Source of the DNA: JBMNTU01 sp050945895
Lineage (GTDB): Bacteria > Bacillota > Clostridia > Christensenellales > Christensenellaceae
DNA: 18,776 nucleotides
Reading direction: 5' to 3'
Assembly (NCBI GenBank): GCA_050945895.1
Contig: JBMNTU010000037.1
Coordinates: 1-18,776 of the forward strand
Part shown: piece by piece, positions 7,820 through 14,406 of the stretch
How the letters are laid out: each line of letters begins with the position of its first letter
Numbering within the stretch: the stretch's first letter is position 1
Program-made: the position numbers and the translations under genes
The notes under the pieces: generated by a model
Seen by the model: only the letters and a program-made list of their open reading frames with translations
Databases searched by the model: none
What the model was told of the DNA's origin: nothing

Positions 7820-8352
7820 CAGCTTCCTCCTTTGCTTCTCGCGTATTTTTGTATCCGCCGGGCAGCGGGGTAAAACGCGCACGCGGCAGCCGCAGCGCCC
7901 GCCCATTGTATGAGGTTAAAGGGCAATGCGGCAAGCATATATTCCGCCCCAAACATAGCGTATTCGTACAGGCCGTACCCGCACGCCATAACACCGCCGC
8001 ACACCGCGCTCGCTAGCGCATAGCGCGCAAACGAGCGTTTTTTAACAATCATGCCAAACACCAGCGCCATTGCGCCTTTAATAATAAGCGTCGGCAGCGC
8101 ATATACGGCCGCCCCGGCAACAACGTCCGTCAGCATGCTTCCCAGCGCTGCCGCAACGGCGGCATACGGCCCGCCAATCGTAAAGGCCGCAATGTAAATA
8201 ACCACGTCGCCAAAATTCAGATACGCCCCGCCCGTTCCGGGCACAGGTATGCGTACCAGAAACGTAACAACAAACACCAGCGCCGTAAAGACCGCCATCA
8301 TCGTCAGTTTATTGGTTTTTTCCTTCCGGATGCTCATTCTGTTTTCTTCCAT
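7819..8352 (-). CDS. ECF transporter S component
   Basis: Small integral membrane substrate-binding subunit of an energy-coupling-factor vitamin transporter. The 177 residues form about five or six hydrophobic helices. The segment with TFLVRIPVPG, GAYLNFGDVVIY and GGPYAAVAAALGSMLTD is characteristic of the riboflavin/HMP-type S-component family (DUF1393-like). The TLIIKGAMALVFG helix is also typical. The substrate cannot be assigned, and no ECF ATPase or T component is in the window, so it presumably uses a shared module. An AAGGA site lies 8 bases before the ATG. It begins 4 bases after the preceding lipoprotein gene and overlaps the next by one base. A start at the internal Met6 is possible. 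Confidence 0.85.
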   Translation of the reverse strand: MEENRMSIRKEKTNKLTMMAVFTALVFVVTFLVRIPVPGTGGAYLNFGDVVIYIAAFTIGGPYAAVAAALGSMLTDVVAGAAVYALPTLIIKGAMALVFGMIVKKRSFARYALASAVCGGVMACGYGLYEYAMFGAEYMLAALPFNLIQWAGAAAAACAFYPAARRIQKYARSKGGS

Positions 8353-8356
8353 TGCA

Positions 8357-9781
8357 TCAGTTCCTTATCATACCGGGGTTTTTCATAATTGGGTCTATAA
8401 CAGTAATGACCCCTCCGCCAATTCTTTCCACACGCTCTCCTTCAACCAAAAACTGAACCCGCCGGACGCTGTCCAGCGTTGTAAGCGTATTGACGATCGA
8501 AAACAACATAATCTGCTCGTCGCTTTTCGAAACATTTTCCATCTTGCCATGAATGCTCTCTTTAAAGTCCAGCACCAATATATCGTTTGCAATGTGCACA
8601 TCGCGCACGTCGTCCATCGATACCCCCTGCAGCATTGCCGGGCGGAGAATGCTGTCGTCCGTTACCGCCGGCCCTTTCATCAGTTCCTCCAGCAATACCG
8701 CCGGAACCGTCGTCAGCCCCTGCCCAATCACGCGTTCTGTTCCGTAGAGCGATGTGTACGCGTCCCCCGGAAGGTACAGCGTTACGCTGGAGCCCAAAAC
8801 CTCGCGGAACATTTTCATCGTGTAGAGCGTATCGTCCATCGGTTTGCCGCCAACCAGTATTTTTATGCCGTCCACATTTGGCAAAAACCCAAGCAGCGTG
8901 TAGGTCAGCGAGGCAATGGTCATTTGCTGCGCCTCCATAAACTGCTCGGTATAAACAATGGGAATTTTGTTGAAATTGAGCTCCAGCACCTTGCTTCCAT
9001 CAGCCAGCTGCACCACTTCCGGGTCGGTCAGTAGGCTGATAGAGCTGTCGATCACCGAACGGTGGTTGTAGGTGTTTTGCGGGCCTTTCAAAAGCTCTTG
9101 CACCAATATCCGTACATAGTTCTTATTTTTGAATACCAGGCTCCTTTGTTCGGGCAAAATATACGATTCCGATTTATCCAGAAAATAGAGCGTCGCGCTC
9201 ATATCCGGGCTTTCCATATCCGTCTTCTGGTTGAGTTTTGTTTCTTCCTCCGAAATATCCGTCGTCGTTTTTTCTACCGTGCCCACGGGCATTCCGGCGT
9301 ACCCCTGTGCGCGCCCGTTGACATAGATATTGATATACTTTTTGCCCGAAAAGTCTGAAAGTGTCGCGCAAAACGCCGTGCGCGCCCGCAAAAGCACGCT
9401 TTCCGACAAATACTGGTCGCTTATTAGGTACAGGTTGATTACATCGGGAAGCACCTCTATATATTCAAACGCAAACCCGCTTGCAACGGGCAAAAGCCCG
9501 CTTTCTGCGCTGGGCCCGTCAATCAGCGCCTGCACCACATACTTTTCCGTAATTTCGTTTTGGGGCACCGCAATTTCCCGCGCCTCCGCCGAAAGCTTGT
9601 TTTGATTTGAAGCGCTGACGAAATACAGCAGCGGATTGATGGTAATGCGCGCATCCAGGTCTACCTCCTGCACCAAATCCTGCCTACCGTACGCTTTGGC
9701 GTCATATTCAGTTTCTGTAACAACGGAGCACCCCGCAAGCAGGAGCGCCGCCGCAGCCAAAACCAGTACAAATCGTTTCAT
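8357..9781 (-). CDS. Lipoprotein with three GerMN-type domains
   Basis: Predicted lipoprotein of 474 residues anchored on the outer face of the membrane through C18 (lipobox LAGC). The rest is made of GerMN-like repeats, a fold found in spore protein GerM and actinobacterial LpqB. I see a degenerate copy at about 50-165, a second at 196-317 and the clearest at 332-458. Each has an LxxGP turn (LIDGP 86-90, LLKGP 230-234, LMKGP 367-371), a strand ending in LxF, and a terminal helix-strand such as SIVNTLTTLDSVRRVQFLVEG in the third. GGAAG precedes the ATG. It begins 10 bases after another GerMN lipoprotein gene and is followed 4 bases later by the ECF gene. The GerMN label does not by itself imply sporulation. 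Its function is probably envelope-associated binding or modulation of the upstream kinase (inference). Confidence 0.83.
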   Translation of the reverse strand: MKRFVLVLAAAALLLAGCSVVTETEYDAKAYGRQDLVQEVDLDARITINPLLYFVSASNQNKLSAEAREIAVPQNEITEKYVVQALIDGPSAESGLLPVASGFAFEYIEVLPDVINLYLISDQYLSESVLLRARTAFCATLSDFSGKKYINIYVNGRAQGYAGMPVGTVEKTTTDISEEETKLNQKTDMESPDMSATLYFLDKSESYILPEQRSLVFKNKNYVRILVQELLKGPQNTYNHRSVIDSSISLLTDPEVVQLADGSKVLELNFNKIPIVYTEQFMEAQQMTIASLTYTLLGFLPNVDGIKILVGGKPMDDTLYTMKMFREVLGSSVTLYLPGDAYTSLYGTERVIGQGLTTVPAVLLEELMKGPAVTDDSILRPAMLQGVSMDDVRDVHIANDILVLDFKESIHGKMENVSKSDEQIMLFSIVNTLTTLDSVRRVQFLVEGERVERIGGGVITVIDPIMKNPGMIRN

Positions 9782-9791
9782 CGGGCTTCCT

Positions 9792-10757
9792 TTATGTCAG
9801 AAAATTCGTTTTAAAAACGCTGTATGTAATCTTCCACACATCGTTTTCCAGCACCATCCGAACCGGAACGTTGGTGTAGCCGGTTGCTTCGTCGTCCCCC
9901 AGCTTCAAAACATAATCCACCATAACGATGGCCGTTGCGCCGTCCTGCAACAAAACGTCGTCTATAATCACCGGGCTGGACAGCGTCAGCTTGCTGGACA
10001 CGACCTCGTTGGAGAATACATCGAGCGACGGCCTGTCCTGCCCGGACGCATTTTTGTAGGCAATATAGCCATACAGGGTGTTCCAGTCCTTTTTTTCCGT
10101 CGCCTGCAAAATTTCCCGCATCGTATTTTTTGCGCTCAGCACAATATCGCCGTTCCTGCCAAAGGGCTCCGTTGCCCCGCTTCCGTCCATTCCGGCTTCC
10201 TCGTAGGTCAGCAGGCGCCCCGTTCCGGAATCGTTCTCGTCCACAAGGATGCGCACGCGGGAAAAGCCGCCCTGCTCTATAACGGAATTCACGATCGAAT
10301 AAACGGCAAGGTAGCGCCGGGTCTTTTCGTATTCCTGGTTTTCTTCCTCGTCCACGGCTGCGCCAAACGGCTCAATAAATTCGCTGCTGAATGTCAGCGT
10401 CAGGTATCTTCCGTCGCCGTAAGAATCGACCAGCGTTGTTTCGGGGTTAATGAGCTGCACAAAATCCACGCGCGTAGCCGACGGCCCGTTAATCAGCTCT
10501 TTTACAATCGACACCTCGGTGCTTTCGTTGTCCGGCGCGGTAAACACGCGTGTTTCCCCCACCAAAAGCGGCTCGGACAAATAACCGAAATACAGCCGCG
10601 CTGTTTGCCGTTCGTTGCTCACATTCTCCGGCAGCGGGTTGATGACGGTCGTCTCGTCCTCCCCGGCTTTTTCGTTTGCTTCGGTCCCTGTGCAAGCCGC
10701 AATGCACAAAGCGCATGCCAGAATTGCCGCAACCAGTATCATCCGTTTATGTTTCAT
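9792..10757 (-). CDS. GerMN-domain lipoprotein with NTF2-like C-terminus
   Basis: Predicted 321-residue lipoprotein with lipobox IAAC at C22. A GerMN domain spans about 52-175, with ELINGP (87-92), a LTLTFSSEF strand and SIVNSVIEQGGFSRVRILVD. A second domain (about 204-321), containing TEKKDWNTLYGYIA and ending in LENDVWKITYSVF, resembles NTF2-like/SnoaL-type cone folds; that assignment is by pattern only. The ATG at 10757 is chosen because GGAGGG lies upstream and the signal peptide starts there. A longer frame to 10832 lacks support. The gene overlaps the 3' end of the histidine kinase gene by 11 bases, strong evidence of co-translation. The role is probably extracytoplasmic, working with the kinase (inference). 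Confidence 0.83.
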   Translation of the reverse strand: MKHKRMILVAAILACALCIAACTGTEANEKAGEDETTVINPLPENVSNERQTARLYFGYLSEPLLVGETRVFTAPDNESTEVSIVKELINGPSATRVDFVQLINPETTLVDSYGDGRYLTLTFSSEFIEPFGAAVDEEENQEYEKTRRYLAVYSIVNSVIEQGGFSRVRILVDENDSGTGRLLTYEEAGMDGSGATEPFGRNGDIVLSAKNTMREILQATEKKDWNTLYGYIAYKNASGQDRPSLDVFSNEVVSSKLTLSSPVIIDDVLLQDGATAIVMVDYVLKLGDDEATGYTNVPVRMVLENDVWKITYSVFKTNFLT

Positions 10758-12240
10758 TGCCCGGCCCTCCGTCGGTGTTTTCTTCTTGTAGCATAGCCGC
10801 AATGTTTTTCGGCCGGAATACCGGCAAAACAAGTGTAAACACAGACCCTTTTCCTTCTTCGCTCATAACTTCCACCCTGCCTCCGTGCATCAGCGCCACG
10901 CGCCGCACAATGTGCAGCCCCAGCCCCGTTCCGCCGGTATCGCGCGCGCGCGCTTTATCTACCCTGTAAAATCTTTCAAATATATGGCTGAGGTGCTCCT
11001 TGCTCATGCCAATACCGTTGTCTTTGATAATCACAAACACCTCTGTTCCCTGCTTTCTTACGGTCACCTCTACATGGCCGCCATCCGGCGTATACTTGAC
11101 TGCGTTTTCCATCAGGTTGTCGATGGCCTGCCGCAGCTTAAGCGCGTCGCCCTCAAGCTGCGCTTCGTCGGGTACAGTCAGCTTTATGGAAATATTCCGT
11201 TTTTCTGCAATGGGCAGCAGCGCCTCCTTGCATTTTTTTACCAATGCCGAAAGGTTCAGCTTTTCGATGTTAATTCCCTGCATATCGTTATCCATTTTGG
11301 AAAGCAGCAGCAAATCCGTAACAAGGCCGTTCATGCGGTCTATTTCCCCATTGATGTCCGCCAAAAACTCCTTGTACACCTCCGGCTTTACTTCGTCCTG
11401 GTATAAAAGCGATTCCACCAGTATTTTCATAGAGGCAAGCGGCGTTTTCAGCTCGTGCGAAGCGTCCGATACAAACTGGCTCCTTTGCTCGTCAATGTTT
11501 TGCAGCCGGTCGCACATCATGTTAAATGTGCGCCCCAGCTCGGCAATTTCATTTTTTCCTTTAATTTCCGCCCGGAAGGCAAGGTCGCCGCTGGATATTT
11601 TAACGGCCGTTTCCGTCAGCTGGCGGACCGGCTTTGTAATGAAGCGCGTAAACACAACATTAAACAGCACAATTACCGCGCACGCAATGACGTACATCCA
11701 GGTCATTTGCATGCGAATCTGCGCTGTGGCGCGCATTACGTCGCGTATAGACGACGCATACACCACCGCTCCGATAATCCTGCCGTTGTTTACGATCGCA
11801 GAAGTGCAGTTAAGCGACCAGAACGTTTCGTTCGCGGCCTGGTCGTACACCTGGTGAAACCCGTGGGAGTTCGCGTTCTGGTCGTACAAAATCGCGTCTA
11901 TTTCAAAATCGGACAGCTTGAGCCCGTTCATATTGGAAAAACTGTCCGTCTGTACAATGCCCGAGCCGTTCAGCACCAAAAACCTGCCGCCCAGGTCGTT
12001 GCCGCTTTTCAAAACAAGGTCGTACATAGACGTCGCGTCCGATTCCAGAAAGTACGGCGCAACCTGCGCCGCAACCGTATTGACGTTTTTGGTTTGCGTA
12101 TCGATCCGTTGGCGCACCAGGTAGTCCTCAAACATATACGACACCGCTACGGTCACAACCGCAAAAACGATCACCGTAAGCACCAGGTATACGATGACAA
12201 AGCGCCATCGGATAGAATATAATATATTTCCCGTCCGCAA
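10747..12240 (-). CDS. Membrane sensor histidine kinase (no adjacent response regulator)
   Basis: Two-component sensor kinase of 497 residues. It has TM1 at about 14-36, an extracytoplasmic sensor of about 140 residues (37-178), TM2 at about 180-203 and HAMP at about 203-257. HisKA follows with SHELKTPL, the phospho-accepting H262 included. The HATPase domain has an N box (DNLMENAVKYT), G1 (KDNGIGM), an F box (IFERFYRVD) and G2 (GTGLGLHIV), so it looks catalytically complete and WalK/PhoR-like. The likely start is TTG at 12240. GGGGAG lies 12 bases upstream, which is long; an ATT codon one position earlier would fit the spacing better, so the start is uncertain by a residue or more. No response regulator gene lies upstream. 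The gene overlaps the downstream GerMN lipoprotein gene and is preceded by a good promoter with direct repeats. Confidence 0.95.
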   Translation of the reverse strand: MRTGNILYSIRWRFVIVYLVLTVIVFAVVTVAVSYMFEDYLVRQRIDTQTKNVNTVAAQVAPYFLESDATSMYDLVLKSGNDLGGRFLVLNGSGIVQTDSFSNMNGLKLSDFEIDAILYDQNANSHGFHQVYDQAANETFWSLNCTSAIVNNGRIIGAVVYASSIRDVMRATAQIRMQMTWMYVIACAVIVLFNVVFTRFITKPVRQLTETAVKISSGDLAFRAEIKGKNEIAELGRTFNMMCDRLQNIDEQRSQFVSDASHELKTPLASMKILVESLLYQDEVKPEVYKEFLADINGEIDRMNGLVTDLLLLSKMDNDMQGINIEKLNLSALVKKCKEALLPIAEKRNISIKLTVPDEAQLEGDALKLRQAIDNLMENAVKYTPDGGHVEVTVRKQGTEVFVIIKDNGIGMSKEHLSHIFERFYRVDKARARDTGGTGLGLHIVRRVALMHGGRVEVMSEEGKGSVFTLVLPVFRPKNIAAMLQEENTDGGPGNET

Positions 12241-12329
12241 AATAGTATCGTTCTCCCCAGCCGCTGCAAAAATGCGGGTTTACCGCCAGCCGGACGCGGC
12301 TTTCATTCCGTTGTTTTTTCAGGCATTCA

Positions 12330-12368
12330 TACACGCCCTACGATGAGTAATAGTATACACGCCTAACG
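12330..12368 (-). repeat. Direct repeats around the kinase promoter -10
   Basis: On the minus strand CGTTAGGCGTGTA (12368-12356) and CGTAGGGCGTGTA (12342-12330) match at 11 of 13 bases, 26 bp apart. One lies in the -35/-10 spacer and the other at about +3 to +15. An inverted, shorter relative, CGTTTAGGC, lies at plus-strand 12430-12438. This looks like a candidate operator; the regulator is unknown. Confidence 0.5.
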
Positions 12369-12380
12369 TGCTTCATGCAA
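12352..12380 (-). promoter_or_regulatory. Promoter of the kinase-to-holA operon
   Basis: On the minus strand TTGCAT (12375-12380) is followed after exactly 17 bases by TATACT (12352-12357), a strong sigma-A-type match. Transcription would start near 12345, leaving a leader of roughly 105 bases before the kinase TTG codon. I see no known riboswitch in that leader. Confidence 0.72.
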
Positions 12381-12457
12381 TTGCGTAATTCGCGGCGTCC
12401 CCTGTTTCCGGCGCATAAAAATCTTTGCGCGTTTAGGCAAGTATTTTCTATGAACCT

Positions 12458-13366
12458 TTATTCAGGATAACTGTCCCCGCTAAAAACCGGATCTTTGAGT
12501 ATGCCGCGCTCTATGCCATAAAAATCACAGATTTCTGCAAAATCATCGCTACCGGCAAATATCCAAAAATGAGCATATGGCTCTTCGCCTTGCAAAAACG
12601 ACACCCAGCCCTGCATCACATTGTTGTTTGGGTCTTTGTCTTCGTCAGATAAAACGATTCCATAAAACGCTTCCCAGCACGCAGCTATGAAATCCTCATC
12701 CGAAAGCCCGCAGTTTTCCAGCTCATCGCTGAAATAAAAGCCGTAGGCAACGTCCGCGCCCGTCGCCTGCCCAGAGTGAATCTTGCTGCACCATTCGTTC
12801 AGCCCTGCCGCATCGGCCTTGCGCCCCAATAGTATGCGGTAAAACCGCTCTACAAACTCCGCTGCCTGCGGGTTTTCGTCCCGCGGCTCCACCGCGTCGA
12901 ACACGCCCGCTTCAACCCCCGCCGCGCCGCATATTGCCGCAAACTCCGCCGAATTCACAAACCCGGCAAACAGCCCGCGCCTACTGCCTCCGGCGCTTGC
13001 CCTGCGCACCCAGTCCGCCTTGCCTGCGTCGTCCGGCTCGCGCCCCAAAAGCGCCCGATACAATACATCGATATACTCTTCGTCGCTGAGGTTCTTGCTT
13101 TCCATCTCGTCGCTGAAGAAAAATCCATACGCCACAGCCGTGCCCGTTTCTTTGCCTGTTACCAGCCTCTCGGCCCAGCCTGCTTTTCCGTCCGGGTCAG
13201 ACGGCCTTTCCAGCACATAAGTATACAGCCGTTCCACAAAGCCGTCTACCGATGTTGCCGTATCCAGCGCAGCCAGACCGCCTCCCGTTTCCGCAAACGA
13301 TACGGGAATACAAAGCGAGAAAACCAAAACGATTGCAGCCGCTATAACCAGCACCCTTTTTTTCAT
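12458..13366 (-). CDS. Secreted protein with duplicated DUF4214 repeats
   Basis: A 302-residue exported protein. The signal peptide is about residues 1-25 (hydrophobic core 5-20, cleavage after SFA). The mature part is an A-B-A-B duplication of DUF4214-like helical units. Halves A (43-96 and 171-224) are near copies sharing FVER, AYGF and a SDE turn followed by LSDE. Halves B (97-155 and 225-287) are more diverged. Most units carry a D-x-x-G/A loop before a conserved tryptophan (SDPDGKAGW, DDAGKADW, DAAGLNEW). The function of DUF4214 is not established; it occurs in surface and S-layer-type proteins. The start at 13366 is set by AAGGAGG 8 bases upstream, over an alternative ATG at 13387. The mature protein is acidic. 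It has its own promoter; no clear terminator separates it from the kinase promoter. Confidence 0.87.
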   Translation of the reverse strand: MKKRVLVIAAAIVLVFSLCIPVSFAETGGGLAALDTATSVDGFVERLYTYVLERPSDPDGKAGWAERLVTGKETGTAVAYGFFFSDEMESKNLSDEEYIDVLYRALLGREPDDAGKADWVRRASAGGSRRGLFAGFVNSAEFAAICGAAGVEAGVFDAVEPRDENPQAAEFVERFYRILLGRKADAAGLNEWCSKIHSGQATGADVAYGFYFSDELENCGLSDEDFIAACWEAFYGIVLSDEDKDPNNNVMQGWVSFLQGEEPYAHFWIFAGSDDFAEICDFYGIERGILKDPVFSGDSYPE

Positions 13367-13411
13367 AGCAATATCCTCCTTGCCCAATGCCCAAATCGTG
13401 TTGCTTCGACG

Positions 13412-13440
13412 ATTATTTGTGTTACTATATGTGTCTTCAA
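13412..13440 (-). promoter_or_regulatory. Promoter of the DUF4214 gene
   Basis: On the minus strand TTGAAG (13435-13440) lies 17 bases upstream of AATAAT (13412-13417), about 45 bases before the chosen ATG at 13366. The element faces away from the lipoprotein promoter at 13549-13577. The roughly 110 bases between the two promoters show nothing I recognise. Confidence 0.65.
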
Positions 13441-13548
13441 AATAACATAAACCGGCCCATAATTCAATCGGTCAGCGCATATCGCAGAATTTAGCAAGTC
13501 ATATTCCCTGTCACGCCGTTCTTTCTTTTTTGCGGAAGCAGGCACGAT

Positions 13549-13577
13549 TTGCTTTGTCGCGGTTTGTGGATTATAAT
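13549..13577 (+). promoter_or_regulatory. Promoter of the 13629 lipoprotein gene
   Basis: TTGCTT (13549-13554), a 17-base spacer and a perfect TATAAT (13572-13577) form a strong sigma-A-like promoter. The predicted leader before the ATG at 13629 is about 45 bases. Confidence 0.75.
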
Positions 13578-13628
13578 CATGTCAGATATTCTAACTGAAC
13601 CTACATTACTACGGCGGTGCAAAAAACA

Positions 13629-14324
13629 ATGAAATCCGAAATACTATTTTTGTGCATATGTCTGGCCATTGCCTTGTTTGCAGCCGGTTGCTCCATGGCA
13701 AAACCCTATTCCGCCGGCGAAATCGCCGGGCTGCTAGAACAAAAGTATGGTGAAAAGGGCCGGTTTACCATGCTTGAAGAGCGTCCTAAAGATTCGTTTG
13801 CTGTAGAATATACTTTTATGGACGCCAAGCGCGAAATTGAATTTATTGTAACCTCGGGGGTAAGCCAAAGCGGCATCATTCCCATCCGGCATAAAAATTG
13901 GCGCGATTTTTTGAATCGCGGCATCATGTATGGCGCGGGCGAGGCCGCAACAGCGCTGGCCGCAACACACGGCCTGCACCTTGTTCCGGTAGACAGCCTG
14001 CACGGAGGCGGGACCGATTCAAACGACTACATATACCTTTCCGACTTTTCTCAGCTAGACGATGCCGCCGCGCTTTTTAGCAATCTTTCCGAGCTTTATC
14101 GTCTCGAGCAGCCCGATGTGTTTACCTGCGCTTTTTTCCTGTATAGCGCACATCCCGAAGAAATAACTTCACAAACGCTCGACGGCCCGGTGCTGCTTGC
14201 TTCCATCCCCTACTCCGAATTGCAGGCGGGCGGCCGGTTTTTCGAACAGGGAACCGCCGCCATTTCCGAAGAATTGGCGGAAGCATGGCAGTCTGCAAAA
14301 AACAACGGGTTGCTTCCAAAGTAA
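13629..14324 (+). CDS. Lipoprotein of unknown function
   Basis: A 231-residue predicted lipoprotein; I do not recognise its family. It begins MKSEILFLCICLAIALFAAGC, with lipobox FAAGC at C21, so it should be anchored on the outside of the cell membrane. The mature part is mixed alpha/beta: an amphipathic SAGEIAGLLEQKYGEKGRFT helix-strand, a YTFMDAKREIEFIV strand pair, an Ala/Gly-rich helix (GAGEAATALAATHG) and acidic C-terminal stretches. No cysteine pairs or catalytic motif stand out. The ATG at 13629 is preferred over GTG at 13617 because GGCGGTG lies 9 bases upstream and would overlap the GTG. It is a single-gene unit with a strong promoter, divergent from the DUF4214 gene and convergent with the MATE gene. 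No plus-strand T-run terminator is obvious. Confidence 0.75.
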   Translation: MKSEILFLCICLAIALFAAGCSMAKPYSAGEIAGLLEQKYGEKGRFTMLEERPKDSFAVEYTFMDAKREIEFIVTSGVSQSGIIPIRHKNWRDFLNRGIMYGAGEAATALAATHGLHLVPVDSLHGGGTDSNDYIYLSDFSQLDDAAALFSNLSELYRLEQPDVFTCAFFLYSAHPEEITSQTLDGPVLLASIPYSELQAGGRFFEQGTAAISEELAEAWQSAKNNGLLPK

Positions 14325-14367
14325 TTTCCGTTTGCTGCCGCCCATAAAACAACAAAGCCTTTCCGTC

Positions 14368-14406
14368 AAAAATTGTGTTCTGCTGCCAGCAGGCTACCGC
14401 AACACA
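14368..14406 (-). terminator. Terminator of the MATE gene
   Basis: On the minus strand TGTGTT (14406-14401) pairs with AACACA (14379-14374), with an inner CTGC/GCAG stem and a bulge. It is followed by ATTTTT. The TAG stop of the MATE gene (14394-14396) lies inside the hairpin. The plus-strand lipoprotein gene could use the hairpin only weakly, because no T-run follows on that strand. Confidence 0.65.

Noticed and set aside
12128..12334. Small minus-strand frame before the kinase, considered as a remnant response regulator
   Set aside because: It has no receiver-domain motifs (acidic pocket, D, T/S, K) and overlaps the kinase N-terminus in another frame.
12241..12345. Kinase leader searched for a riboswitch
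   Set aside because: No conserved riboswitch core that I know is visible.
12400..12457. Hairpin GCGCA/TGCGC after the DUF4214 stop considered as a terminator
   Set aside because: The T-run is in the loop and no T-run follows the stem, so it is not a convincing intrinsic terminator.
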